The notes below the pieces were generated by a model. It was not told the DNA's origin, ran no database searches, and was given only the letters and a program-made list of their open reading frames with translations. The position numbers were made by a program, and so were the translations under genes. A stretch of 64,000 nt of DNA from Pyrenopolyporus hunteri (Eukaryota > Ascomycota > Sordariomycetes > Xylariales > Hypoxylaceae), in contig CADCXC010000004.1 in the NCBI GenBank assembly GCA_902806595.1, positions 3,286,001-3,350,000 on the forward strand, given 5' to 3'. Within the stretch, counting starts at the first letter, position 1, and each line of letters starts with the position of its first letter. This document shows positions 1-11,835 of the stretch, piece by piece.

Positions 1-640
1 TTAATAATTTAAAAATTTTTCGAAAATAAATTAAAATATATTTATAAAAATAAAAAAATTTTATTCGAATTTACGCGTTTAACGATTAAATTTTTCGAAT
101 ACGATAATATATCGTTAAATATAAATTATATTATAATAATTTTTAAATTATCGTAAATTATTACGTCGATAATATATATTATTTACGAAATTTCGAAAAT
201 ATTTTATTATTTAATAAATATAACGATATTAATTTATTTTTAATATATATAAACGACGATTATTTCGTATAAAATATATAATACGTTAATTTAATATTAT
301 TAAAATATAACCGTTAATATATAATAAAATAAAAAAAAATATAAATATAAAATTTTAATATAATTTTTAATATATATAACTTTTAATATTATTTTAATAT
401 TATTTTATATTTTAAATAAATTTATTTTAATAATTAAAAAATTATTATTAAATAAAAAAAAATAATATAAATATTTAATTATATAATTTAAACTTTATTA
501 TATAAAATATAAAAATAATATTTATCGATTATTAAAATTTAAAAAAATTAAATAATTTATAACATTTATATTTTATTTATAATTTAATTTCGTATAGATA
601 TTAACGGGTTATAAACGTTATTAAAACGTAAAGTTAATAA
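1..640. other. AT-rich block, left edge of window
   Basis: No gene is visible. The stretch is almost pure A/T, and nearly all C and G occur as CpG: in 61-120 every C is followed by G. This matches the mutated blocks to the right of 19.2 kb, so I read it as the end of another RIP-degraded repeat region. Composition changes to gene-like within about 40 bp near 640. Confidence 0.75.
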
Positions 641-1180
641 TATACATGCCCCCCTCTTTAAAACCCGATATAAGCACCTTATGTAGGTACGTGTACCTAC
701 CGCGTAGTAAGGTACACGTACATGTATACATCCATCTGTTAATTTGTACCTAGGTACCTAGGTACCTATCGTGGAATATATATACCTGGTACACCTATGT
801 AATGTTCTAGCCCGCGTGCCAAGCCCCGCTCCGGGCGCATGCAACTGACCTAGGTAGGTACCTACCTACCTACCTACCTAGCTGGTCCCTTGAACTCGGT
901 TCAATTCTTCCTTGGAAAGGCGAAGGTGGCCTTTCGGTTGAGCCTTGCGACTACAGTCTACACCTTCTCTTGTGCTACAATTCTCATCTTCGACTACATG
1001 TATATGCCTAGCTCGAGCATCCCAATGCGGCATCTACGGTGATCTTATGCAATTTATTTCTAGCCCTTTTCCCGCATCATTGCCTTTTCTTCGCTTTACC
1101 AACAGTCAGTCCGGGCCAAGCCCCTGCTGCCATCGCGTAGAATTTCAGTTGGCTTGGGCCGCGCAATATTGATATCGACA
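641..1180. other. Intergenic/upstream region of the ERV46-like gene with ACCT/AGGT palindromic repeats
   Basis: The stretch holds a palindromic array at about 745-767 (alternating CCTAGG and GGTACC) and another at 849-883 (AGGTAGGTACC followed by repeated TACC). It should carry the promoter and 5' leader of the downstream gene. I cannot name a core promoter element. The open frame at 945-1172 has no family features and is not called. Confidence 0.5.
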
Positions 1181-2678
1181 ATGCCTCCGAAATCGAGATT
1201 CACAAGGCTAGACGCCTTCACCAAGACTGTTGAGGATGCGCGGATACGGACCACGTCGGGCGGAATCGTCACCATTGTATCTCTGATAATCGTTCTCTAT
1301 CTTGCGTGGGGAGAATGGTCCGACTACAAGAGGATAGTCATCCATCCTGAACTTATTGTCGACAAGAGCAGAGGTGTGTCCAACTCCCCAAAAGTTCTTA
1401 CCGCATTCTCCTGCCCTGTTTCAAGCTGCTCAACCCTCTGGCCGCAGGACAACGAATGGAAATCCACATGAACATCACCTTTCCCAAGCTCCCTTGCGAA
1501 CTTCTGTCTCTTGACGTGATGGATGTGTCTGGCGAACAACAGCACGGCGTGTTGCATGGCGTGAAGAAAGTTAGGTTGCAACCCGCCTCCCAAGGGGGGG
1601 GTGTTATTGATGTGACTGCTTTATCTCTGTGAGTCAGGATCTCCTTAGGCCTTGTCGTCTGCTTCAGTTCCGCCCGACTAACGAATTCAGCCACGGCAAG
1701 GACGAAACCGCGGAGCATCTCGATCCTAACTACTGCGGCCCCTGCTATGGCGCTCCTGCTCCCAGCAATGCCGTGAAACCCGGTTGCTGTAATACCTGCG
1801 ACGAAGTGAGAGAAGCGTATGCCCAGGCGTCTTGGGCTTTTGGCAGGGGCGACGGTGTCGAGCAATGCCTGCGGGAGCATTACGCGGAGAAGTTGGACGA
1901 GCAGAGGCACGAAGGGTGCAGGATCGAAGGAGCAATTCGCGTCAACAAGGTGATTGGCAACTTTCACTTCGCACCGGGTCGAAGTTTTAGCAGCGGTAAC
2001 ATGCACGTCCACGATCTGAAGAACTACTGGGATAGCCCGGTTCGCCATTCGTTCGAACACGAGATCCACCAACTTCGCTTCGGACCCCAGCTCCCCGAAG
2101 ACATCACCCGGAAGCATGCCAGAAATAGCCCTTGGACTAATCATCACATAAACCCGCTTGACCAAGTGAAGCAGAGCACCGACGACCCCAACTTCAACTT
2201 CATGTACTTCATCAAAGTCGTCCCAACTGCATATCTTCCCCTGAGCTGGTCCAAGTCGAGCGGGCATAGTGGACAAGCCGAAGACGATGCCTGGTTAGGG
2301 AGCTTAGGCCACGCGATTGATGGCAGCATGGAGACGCATCAGTACTCAGTCACGAGCCACAAGCGAAGCCTGGCTGGCGGCGATGACGCTGCTGAGGGCC
2401 ATCAGGAACGAATGCACGCTAGAGGCGGCATCCCTGGGGTTTTCTTTTCTTACGTGAGTGCTTATCTAGGCTATATCGTCGGAACGGCTACTGACAGAAA
2501 GCAGGATATTTCACCTATGAAAGTCATCAATCGCGAGGAACGTGCTAAGACCTTCACTGGCTTCTTAACAGGGCTATGTGCTGTGATTGGCGGTACACTG
2601 ACGGTAGCTGCGGCTGTGGACAGGGGTCTATATGAGGGCACGACGAGGCTGAAGAAGTTACAGTCAAAAAATCTTTAG
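1181..2678 (+). CDS. ERV46: ERV46/ERGIC-3-type ER-Golgi cargo receptor subunit
   Basis: Predicted exons are 1181-1373, 1448-1628, 1691-2453 and 2505-2678, giving 436 residues. Splice sites were chosen so the family reading continues (DKSRG to QRMEIHMNITFP, and FFSY to DISPMKVINREE). The protein has a short cytosolic N-terminus, a membrane segment at about residues 29-43, a long lumenal domain with YCGPCYG and CCNTCDEV cysteine pairs and the HEGCRI block, then a second membrane segment at about 396-418 and a basic tail. This is the Erv41-Erv46 architecture, a complex that cycles in COPII/COPI vesicles and retrieves ER residents. The third intron is 51 bp, in frame and stop-free, so retention would add 17 residues. 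The start is the first ATG giving the conserved FTRLDAF N-terminus. Function is inferred from family resemblance. Confidence 0.92.
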
Positions 2679-4555
2679 AGAAGGCCGCTGGTTACTATTT
2701 CACTTGTAAATTAAGACGTGATCACGATGGATTCTTTCCTAATCCCTAACGCATAGGAAATGGAGTTGCTGGTTTAGTTTGGAAATTATCATGAGCTTTA
2801 TAAGACATCTATTTCGCGGGTAGGTGTAATCCCGAGTCCGTTGATGAAGTACCTGGGTATCCAAATGGCCACTTGTCATGTCTTGCTTACCCAGGTACCT
2901 AGGGGTATGCAGTTGCGTATTGGATGACGAGCGATATTTATACATACCTAGGTACCTAGGTATATGGTATATATACTAGTACGAACTTTCTTTCTTTTTT
3001 TCTTTTTTTCTTTTTTTCTTCTCTTATTTCTTCATGCGCACTCTATAATATGTAACTTAAGTGGGATGGGTTCCTTGGTTGTCTTCGTGCATCTCTGTCC
3101 TTGGCAGACTTACGCGATTGGCCACGGCCATTATGATCGTGACGCGCTAAGCCTTCCTCGGGAGTAGTGCGAACACCTACATCAATTTACTGAATCCTAC
3201 ACATTTGGTAAAGGGGTACTTGTAAGGGGCGTGCTAGCAATGGTGAACGCGGCAAGTTAGAGTCCCCCACTAGGACAAGGGGCTTCGGGGCAACCAACTT
3301 TTGAGTTCCTTTTCCATTCCCCGTTAAAGACTTGGATTTTGTATATATTGGTACCTGTATATACCTATAGTCCACTAGGTATACTCACCGTGTGGTTGTT
3401 GCGTAAGGTGGTTTCTATATACATACCTACCTACCTACTTATACACTTTCATGACCTCCTACCTACCTGATAGGCAGGGACTTGCCAATGCATGGTACAT
3501 GTGTAGGTATATATCTGTATAGGTGTATATATAATACCAACCTACATAGATAGGTACCTAGGTATACACGTAGGAATCTACTAGGCATGTACTATGTATA
3601 CATAGGTAGGTATGCTTTGCTGCTACCCTTGTACATATGTCGACTCACCTAATGAGGAAAGGCCGCCCCCGGATTACTTTCATTTCGGGAGACCGTGTGT
3701 AAACGGTACGAGGTACAGGACCGTTCGACGGTTCACTAGTGAAAATACATTGTAGGGTCAAAGGTTTGACATGTCCCCATCACACTGTAGCGCACCCAGA
3801 AGCAATCTGGCTGGCTCCACGGCCCTCTCCTTCTGGTCATGAACCACGGGGCAACTTTGATTGCTCTCCCTCCATCCACCATAATGCTATGTACACGAAC
3901 TCCCGCCGACAGAATCAAAAGTTACAATATATTCCTCTTCTCTGCAATCCTGCCGCTAAGCCCAGCTACTCCTTTGGTGATGTATTTCATCGTCCGTTCT
4001 TTGCCTTTTTACGAAACCCCCTAAGTTACCATTCGCATCGGCCATCTTTCCTCGTCTCTTCTCTTCAACCCTTTTCGCCGAATTCCGACTCGATTGCATC
4101 CTTTCCTATGCCCCAGACTACGTAATTGCTCGTGTATCAAAAAGAAAGAACACGACATAAGTTCATCTGTTTACGAATTTTCCTTTGGCCTATTTTCAAC
4201 CTAGACAACTAACCGAAAAGAAGCCGCCTTTTTTTTCCCTATCGACTTGTATCTCCTTGATCACATTGATCCTACATTCCTGTCGCATTCCGTCTTCAAG
4301 ACACACATACGAAGCCGACTTCATGTTTTATGCGCTCTCCAGGCGTCGCCTACATAAGCTCCCTCTCCGACTTACGAATACGAGTTAAGCGACAAATTGA
4401 ATTCGAATTGCGCCCCCCTTTAGCTTGCGGTTATCACCTGAAACCCGCCCCAGTCTGATTCCGAGGCGGAGCGGGAGACGGGACGCAACTCCAAGGATAA
4501 TAGCCCCTACCGAATACCGCCGTTTTGACCTCAGGCTTGATAATTTCGCCTCATC
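2679..4555. other. Intergenic region: ACCT/AGGT arrays, T-rich tract, leader of the Sel1-repeat gene
   Basis: No convincing gene is seen. A T-rich tract with regular C interruptions lies at about 2989-3022. ACCTAGGT-type arrays occur at about 2892-2906, 2944-2962, 3419-3437 and 3540-3612. From about 4000 the sequence is pyrimidine-rich and probably includes the promoter and a long 5' leader of the gene at 4556. Short open frames (3739-4125, 4185-4388) have no recognisable composition or domain. Confidence 0.5.
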
Positions 4556-6866
4556 ATGACGAATAGACCCAATTTCATCGACCTGAGGTCGAGCTCCTCG
4601 ACTTCGGTTGCGAGCAGTTCCTCCCGTCCTCTAAGATCGCCACGATTACATGTCGCAGGGGAGGTTCCTCCTGCTCTATCTCCACTCGATGCCTTCGCAG
4701 CTCAGAGTCGCTTGCTCGCCAAGCAGCTCGAGGAGAGCGCCAAAACAGGGAGACGGATGAGCCGCCTTCCTCCCTTAACTACGGAGAGTCCATTGATTGT
4801 CCAAGGTCGTTCCGAATATTTTCGCTCCATGTCCTATGATGCGCCCGAAGATCAAACCGAGCCCGCGCAACAAAATACCGGCCTCGGTTTAACCACGGAG
4901 GTAGAATCACCGTCAGAACGGCCCGTTTCGATGCATCCTCGGATGAGCCGTATTCCTCCTACCCCCGACCAATCCATCCCCCTCCCCCCAAATCCCTTCA
5001 TCGAAGGCTCGCGCGGTCGACAGCTCGAAAAGCTTGATGAAGATGGTGGGTTGTACGGTGCTCGCAGAGAAGAGTCACCTGGCGACTTAGAGAGCATGGC
5101 AGATAAAGGAACGGACCACAAGTCTGCTGAGCCTAGCCCTGATCCTGGAGACGCTTCGCCAACTCGTACCCGTTTCCCGCCATCGCCAGAGAAGCTCTCC
5201 AAGACATCCTCGCACGAGTCTGTCGGATTGGTCCCGCCGAGGCCCATCTTTCCCAAGCGATCTTCGAGCATAATGTCGGCACCTCTAGATGCTAACAGCG
5301 ACGATGCTCTGAGTGCTTCTTTTCACTCACAGCCCGCTCGAAAACTTTCTTCGAGTAGCGCTTTCTCGGGGCCGGGTCTCGCTTCTCCAATCGCCCACTA
5401 TCAAAGGTCTCCCTCAATTAGTTCCGAAGCGTCCGCGCCGCTGCCGCGGCCTGCTTTCAACTTCTCTCGGCCGCTCAGCAGGGCTGGCACGCCTGGTCTT
5501 GACGCGCCAACCCGACAGGCCTCGTCGGACAGCCAGCCGTCCTTCGTGCTCGCCGATGAGACTGCACACACCCCTGTCAGCATGCATAGCGAAGCTTTCC
5601 TGGAAAGCAATTTGGCCGATGACGGGAGAGGTGCTCCTTCATATATTTACTCCAAGTATTCTCTCCCGAGGGGCAAGTCGCTACAACGTAACTCAGCCAT
5701 TTTCCGCGATAATGAGCCCTCTTCTTCCTTCGTCTGGGAACAGCCGATTGCCCCCCCAAGCAACGTCCAGGCCTTCCCAAGAAACGGTCAAGCGCCACCG
5801 TCGCCACCTACGAGGCCCTCGAGTTCTTCATCGAGAGCTCAGGACGGTCCACACATGAACGATTCTCTAATAGCCCGCCCGTCTCTCGAACGAAGCAAAC
5901 TCTCCAACGAGATGTCCATGGATGGAAGGCAACAATCCCCCGGTATAAATCGCCCATCAACCGATGAAAGTAGGCCATCAGAGGACGTACCTAGAGGGCG
6001 GACTCTTACATCGCCTCTCCACGAACAGGCCCGAGGACAGACGCCAATGTCAGTATCCACAAGCGACTCAGCTAGTACCATCAGGCCACCTAGATCACAA
6101 CATTCCCATGCCCCCACGGCTTCCGAGATGAGCGCAGAGGAGCATTTGGCGAAGGGTATCAAGTGCCACGAGGAGGGCTCGGTAAAAGAATCCACCTACC
6201 ACCTACGACTTGCTGCGCGTGCTGGCGATCCAACAGGGATGCTGTTGTATGCGCTAGCTTGTCGACATGGTTGGGGCATGCGGCCGAACCAACGAGAAGG
6301 CGTGGAGTGGTTACGAAAGGCTGCTGACGTTGTCAGCGCCGAGATCGCAGAGGAAGAGGATCATGCCAAAGAGGGTAAATCGATAGATATTATGGATCGA
6401 AAAACCCGACAGGCCCAATTCGCTCTGAGCATCTATGAATTAGGTGTTAGTCATATGAATGGTTGGGGTATTGAGCAGGACAAAGCGCTCGCCCTACGTT
6501 GCTTTGAGATAGCCGGAAGTAAGTTGTTACCCAAGAGATAAAACAGTCGGGGATTGTCTAACGAAAGGGCTAGGTTGGGGTGATGTCGATGCCCTTGCTG
6601 AGGCAGGGTTCTGTTACGCCAAAGGTATTGGCTGCAAAAAGGACCTCAAGAAGAGCGCCAAGTTCTACCGCATGGCCGAGGCCAAAGGCATGAGCATGCC
6701 GGGGAACAGCTGGTCCGTCCCCTTTGGTTCCATACAGTGGCGCATCTTACTAATATTATGTTGTAGGATACACAAGGCGAAATATAACGACGATGCTGGC
6801 AGCCCGAAATCAAAGCGTACCCAAAGTAAATCGAGGGGTAAGGGGATATTCGGCAAGAAGGCGTGA
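4556..6866 (+). CDS. Sel1-repeat protein with long disordered N-terminus (Dsf2/Nif1-like)
   Basis: Predicted exons are 4556-6518, 6574-6712 and 6767-6866 (733 residues). Residues 1 to about 520 are Ser/Pro/Arg-rich and low in complexity, as in a disordered regulatory region. From about residue 523 there are Sel1/TPR-like helical repeats, with repeated G-W-G and A-x-x-G motifs such as HGWGM and NGWGIEQD. Exon 2 continues the repeats (GDVDALAEAGFCYAKGIG). The first intron has a normal GTAAGT donor. The second uses GTCCGT, a weaker donor, but splicing there restores NSWIHKAKY, and a TACTAAT branch site precedes TTGTAG. Fungal proteins of this shape include Dsf2 of budding yeast and the mitotic regulator Nif1 of fission yeast. 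That link is from memory of architecture, so the precise role is uncertain. The C-terminus is lysine-rich. Confidence 0.85.
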
Positions 6867-7626
6867 AAGAAAGGAAAGTGAAACTGAGCGGACTGCACGA
6901 TTACCATTCGTGGCGTGACCCCCTTCTCTCGGGGACTTTTGGTAGGAGCGCCTTACCAGCAGAGCAACAGAATACCGTCACAGCAGCGTGATGACCAGGA
7001 GCCCAGGTTGCATTCTTTGTTTACAGCAGCCGTTCTACGTACAATACCCTTGATATGAGTAAATACCGCGAGAGGTATCACCTCGTGTCGGAGCAGCCTA
7101 GTGCTGGAGTTGTAAAGCGCAGGAGGACTACGTCAATACTTGGTCTAATCGTGTATATGAAAAGCGTTCTAAAGGACGAGGTTCTCGAAGCTATGCATGT
7201 ACATTGTATATATTTGCATGCTCTGCACAAAAAAGAAAGAAAAAAGAGGAGAGAAAAAAACTAAAAGGCGCCCAGGACAGTCATAAGTGGTAGGGGAGAG
7301 AGCGAAGTCACCCGAAGACGGCGAGGAGTTTCGAGAAGTGGTGTTGGAGAATGTATGGCTCGTCAGAGACAGTCGGCAACTTTGAACTATATCCAAACCC
7401 CATCACCAAGAAGCGCAGGGCAAGTTTCTACCGTAAACTCCCAGTCCTGCTTAACGTACCATTTATTGTATCATAACAGTACGTCCTATAAACTACATCC
7501 ATGAGAAGCCCGAGAGTTTTAGGGCACCTTTCAAGTGGTTCGCCTATACGCCGATATCTTTCCCCTACTATCCTAGGCCGGCCCAGATAAATTACGACTC
7601 CTTTCTTATTCATCTAAAACTCGCTC
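6867..7626. other. Convergent intergenic region between the Sel1-repeat and threonine aldolase genes
   Basis: This holds the 3' ends of two converging genes. An A-rich tract near 7228-7263 could contain cleavage/polyadenylation signals for the plus-strand gene. Small open frames here lack family features. No RNA gene was seen. Confidence 0.5.
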
Positions 7627-8951
7627 TCAAGGGTTGCTATCATAAGGGCCTTGCAATCCTGCCGTCTCGCAACCTCCGTCTCGATCCTCAGCACCTTTTC
7701 CCGCAGCTATTTGCTTAAAGATGTCTGATAGCCTTTGGATAGCCTCCTCGCCAATCTGGTAATGTGTTATAAGCCGGTTGCCAAAAATTTTCAAGCCAGC
7801 TTCATTGCCAAGCTGGACAAATCTAGGCAGACTACAATTCAAGGATTTCAAATCAAGCCAGACCATGTTCGTGTGGACGGGACATTCCAGCTTGCCACCC
7901 AAATCCGTCCACATTTTCTCAACACGTTTTGCCGTAGCGTGCGTGTTCTTCAGGAGGCCGCCCTCACCGGTTGGTCCCTTACCGAAAGTGACATCGACCG
8001 CCACTCGGGCAGCTGCAGTGACAACACCAGACTGACGCAGACCGCCGCCGATGGATTTCCGTACCCATCTCGCATGCTTTATGAGCGGTTTGCTACCAAC
8101 AATGATGCTCCCGATCGGAGCTCCTAGACCTTTAGAAAAACAAAGGGAGACCGTGTCGAAGTGTTGGCAGAAGTCCTGCAGCGATCCGGCACCAGCAGCG
8201 ACCACCTCCCATAGTCTAGCACCGTCACAATGCATATGTATGCCATGCTCCCGCGCAAACTGCGATATCCTTCTAACCTCGTCTAAGGGCATAATCATGC
8301 CGTTTAACGAATTCTCGAGGCTGATCACGCGTGTCGGACAGGAGTGTATTTCGTCTCCAAGGACAGCCTCAGACCGGATGTCTTCCAAAGTTAGATGGAT
8401 ACCATTGCCGGGCATTACAGCAGTAACCGTGGCGCCAGACATGGATGAAACTCTATGGGTTATATTAGTTCAGTCCCGAAGAAAACACGGCTCGCAAGGA
8501 GTAGTACTTACCCTCCAGCTTCGTACTTGATAATATGCGAGCGACGGTCAGCCAACACCCCATGGGGAGGTTGTGTGAGCAAGGAACGCAAGGCGATCTG
8601 GTTGCCCATAGTGCCGGAGAGCACAAACAAGCCAGCTTCTTTACCCGCCAGCGAAGCTACATGGGCCTCCAGGTCTATGGTGGTCGGGTCTTCTTCAAGA
8701 ACATCGTCTAGTAACGTGGTCTTCTGGATAGCGGACAGCATAGCCTGGGTAGGAGTGGTCATAGTATCGCCTATACCAACACGTGAGATTCGGGACTACA
8801 GGGAGTTATTGTGGAAGAAGACGAAAAAAAAAAAAAAAAAAGGGGGGCAATGTGTATAGGGGACGACCAAGGACTTACTTCTAAGGTCAAAAGCGGCAGC
8901 GCCTCGATGGCCTAACCAGCTGCTGGCCGGTTCAGCTTCGAGGTTCCCCAT
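7627..8951 (-). CDS. GLY1: Low-specificity L-threonine aldolase (PLP enzyme)
   Basis: Minus-strand exons are 8951-8879, 8770-8512 and 8452-7627, giving 385 residues from the inner ATG. The enzyme cleaves threonine/allo-threonine to glycine and acetaldehyde. Family motifs are in order: FDLRSDTMT at the N-terminus, DDVLEEDPT, FVLSGTMGNQIALR, YEAGG, LENSLNG, HCDGARLWE, and SLCFSKGLGAPIGS, whose lysine (about K218) should bind pyridoxal phosphate. Splicing restores FDLR-SDT and YEAGG-VSS exactly. Intron 1 (8771-8878) contains an 18-base homopolymer (poly-T on the coding strand). Its acceptor could also be an upstream TGTAG, which would change a few residues. The reading frame stays open upstream to an ATG at 9119, adding 56 residues rich in Arg, Lys and Ser with very few acidic residues, a possible mitochondrial presequence. 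Which start is used is not decided here. Confidence 0.93.
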
Positions 8952-9119
8952 AGTAGCGAACAAAGCAGAAGAGGAATAAAAAGGTCTGGTATGTTTGATC
9001 AGTAGAGACAGCGGGGTTGTCAAGTCTTTTATAGTCTTCGGTCGACATACGGATCGCCGTCCAAGTCGCTGGGTTTCAACAGACGTTATCCTGAACAGAG
9101 ACTTCCGCAAGGGGTTCAT

Positions 9120-11227
9120 GGCTATTAGGCCCGAATACCACCTACTTAGTTTAATCTATACCAATCTTTTGACAATATTCAAAAGACCTAAGATATACGT
9201 AGGTAGGTAGGCATATAGAATAGGTACGTACACGTACGTATTGTATCAATGCGTCACTGTGTTAGAAGTAGTTGGAAGTTACCCGCATGTATGTAGTGCA
9301 TTTGGGCCAGGGTACTACCTAATCCCCAGGTACCCACCTTAGTAGGTACCTACCTACATTACCCAGAGCTGCTGTGTACCTAGGTAGGTACCATAGGTGC
9401 GTGATCGGAGAATCGTCATCTTCCCTCCACCTCCCGCTTTCCCGCCCCATGTTTTTCGTCTCTTTTCTTTCTTCCATCCTTATTTCTTCGGCCCAATCGT
9501 CTTTCCTCCCTAATTAGGTACCTCTATACATACTACCTAAGGCAACTACCTACATATGTAGGTACCTATAGGCTGAACGAAGTATACCTACCTTATTCAG
9601 GGAAAAACACAACAACGCCTCCAGTCGCGCCCGATGTAGAATTCCAGTTGTAAGCATGACGGCGGCACAGCATATCTATAATGTATAGCACTTGCATTTG
9701 CTCGCCTAGACTTCAACATCGTATCTTCTTCCCCTCCTCCAATAACCGGGTCTCTACGGCATCGCTCGGGCCCGAGGCTTGCGTCAACAGCACCGGTGGA
9801 CTCTGTATAAGCAGGTATCACCGTAGCTAAACGAAACTCACCCATATTGGAAGTTGTATGAGTCCCCGGAATCTAGGTGATGCAGGTGATTTTCAACCTT
9901 CGGCCAAGCTGAATGCGCATGACGTATCCGATCGATCTTCGTTGTCGGCGTTACTATTTGACAGCTCAGGAACGTCGAGGCGGCCATATGAAGTACCTAC
10001 CTAGGTAGTCAAGCAAGATGTTCAGGGTAAGAGTATCTGGATACACTGGAAGGTAGACGCCGGATTCAGCTTCATCGAGTTACGTATCCGTTGGATAGGC
10101 CCTAGAATGTTATACGATAACTCGCCTCCGTTGGTGAAGAAAAGAACGTAAGTGATCCAACTTGCTCAGTTCATCTGTCGGTCAACCTTGTTTCCTCTCG
10201 ATACGATGGTACAAAGCTATACGTCTCTCGGGGGTATCTGGTGCAGGCATATATACCTACATATAGTTATCTTCTACCCGAGGTAAGCTGCCCAGGTTAA
10301 CAAGTATACGCCAGAACGTGGCCCCTATCGACGGCCTCTATCCATCCCGACGAACAGCTCTCGATCCAAGACATAGAGGGCCACAGCGGATGCTCTAGGG
10401 AAGAGAAACATAATTTATATGTAACTTTTAGGTAAAACATACATGTAGGTATGCAACGTTGCCCGCGCGGTTATAAAGGGTTGAGAACCTTCCAAGCGGG
10501 CACGAGCAGGGAAGACCTAGGGCAAAGGGCGCTACCTCCGCATACAGCGCAAATCGGCTCGTCGTGAGAGGAAAGTGTGACCCGAGACACAGAATTATCC
10601 GTCAGTCTCGACGCAGACGAGGGAGCGGACCAGGGAGGAAAGAGCTACAATCTGCGAGCTACAATCTGCAAACTCAGCCAGTGCTTCGTCCCCACAGATT
10701 GCCCACGGGTTGCTCCTTATCCTGCTTCTTGCCCTGCTTCTTGCCCTGCTTCTTGCCCTGCTTCTTGCCCTGCTTCTTGCCCTGCTTCTTGCCCTGCTTC
10801 TTGCCCTGCTTTTTTGTCTTGCCTTGGTTTTAGGCACCAGGCTTTGGCCCAGTGACAACTTTGCCTTCGTCGTTGCGTACGCTGCCAGCTCAGGCGCGCA
10901 TACAGCACAACACGTATACGCAACAACCAGCAGACTACCTGCGTCCTTTACGCGCATCTTCGTCCCTACTCGCCGCGTCTACCGATTTACACTTCCCCCG
11001 TCTCACAGTACTTCGACTCTCATTGAAAAATACCCAATCACACCCCTCACTCACGACCCAGGTATATTTCCTAGTACGAACTTGGGTGAGCAAGACAACG
11101 CCTAAATAATAAATAGAATATTGGCTAACAACTCGACGGTACGTTTGCAGAGAATTCCTTGCCCGTGATCGCGTAGGGGACAAGAGAACATAGTCAATCG
11201 CGATACCCACCCGTCGGAAGCGCAACA
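9120..11227. other. Long intergenic region with ACCT/AGGT arrays and a 12-bp minisatellite
   Basis: This spacer lies between divergently oriented genes, so it probably holds both promoters. ACCTAGGT/TAGGTACC clusters occur at about 9199-9240, 9312-9395, 9514-9573 and 9990-10006. A 12-bp GC-containing minisatellite lies at 10731-10812. The open frame at 9597-9845 (minus) shows nothing recognisable. No tRNA or other RNA gene was found by eye. Confidence 0.5.
10731..10812. repeat. 12-bp tandem repeat (CCTGCTTCTTGC), about 7 copies
   Basis: Near-perfect head-to-tail copies of a 12-base unit follow a slightly diverged start and end in a T-run. Because 12 is a multiple of 3, all reading frames stay open across it, which creates spurious low-complexity proteins on both strands. 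I see no gene model that uses it. Confidence 0.9.
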
Positions 11228-11835
11228 ATGTCGCTAGCCATCATCGCCATGGTCGTTCTTGGGGCCATAGGCCATGTAGCCAACGCCCAGGGATTCATCA
11301 CCAACTGCACCTGGCAGACGGGGTTCATGGCAGAGAATTTCCTCGGAATGTACTGCAACAACAACAACTGGGCGAGATATAGCTATGATTGGACCTGGTA
11401 AGCTCTTTCGAACAGAGGATATTTTGGCTATCAGCTACTAACTCAGATCCTCCGCAAAGGCTTGACACCAACGTCTGTATGGCTAACTATGGCGGCAAAC
11501 TGTACCCTTACGCCGGGTACGTCTTCTTGTATATACTGCCCACATCGTTTCGGAATATGCTAACATAGTCACGGCGCAGGGGCAGCTACTGGTCCACCTG
11601 CGGCAACTGCTCAGTTCGTGGGAGCAATGTGAACTTCCTCCTGAGCTGTGAGTGCCTTGACCGGGGCGGGCACTTTTCCCCCGCTACTTATGATCTCAGT
11701 ACGGCCGACTTTCTCCCATAAGGGTGGCGATAAAATCTGCTGACCATGAATTTAGACCGTGTGATCTGGAACCACGACGGCGTTCTGGGCTGCTTCAACC
11801 ACGTCGGGAACAAGACAGAGAAGGGCCCCTTCTAA
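11228..11835 (+). CDS. Secreted cyanovirin-N homology (CVNH) lectin-like protein
   Basis: Predicted exons are 11228-11397, 11460-11516, 11580-11698 and 11756-11835, giving 141 residues. Residues 1-20 form a signal peptide ending HVANA. The mature part is one CVNH domain made of two pseudo-repeats: the first has NCTWQ, LGMYC and LDTNVCMANYGGKL; the second has STCGNCSV, FLLSC and DLNRVIWNHDGVLGCF. The third intron donor was set at 11699 because only that choice restores DLN-RVIWNHDG. The first acceptor is the AAG at 11459, since the CAG nearer the branch site leads to a stop. There are eight cysteines (27, 43, 63, 83, 86, 99, 101, 128) and three N-glycosylation sequons (N26, N85, N134). CVNH proteins bind mannose-rich or related glycans. 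An extracellular role, in cell wall or interaction, is inferred. Confidence 0.85.

Noticed and set aside
1398..2276. 292-codon minus-strand ORF opposite the ERV46-like gene
   Set aside because: It is antisense to conserved coding sequence and crosses both of that gene's intron boundaries.
3739..4388. Small ORFs upstream of the Sel1-repeat gene
   Set aside because: They overlap in several frames in a pyrimidine-rich leader region and lack any protein-family signal. A regulatory upstream ORF cannot be excluded but is not supported.
9597..9845. Minus-strand 82-codon ORF in the intergenic region
   Set aside because: It has no recognisable domain, no supporting splice sites and lies between repeat clusters, so chance is the simplest explanation.
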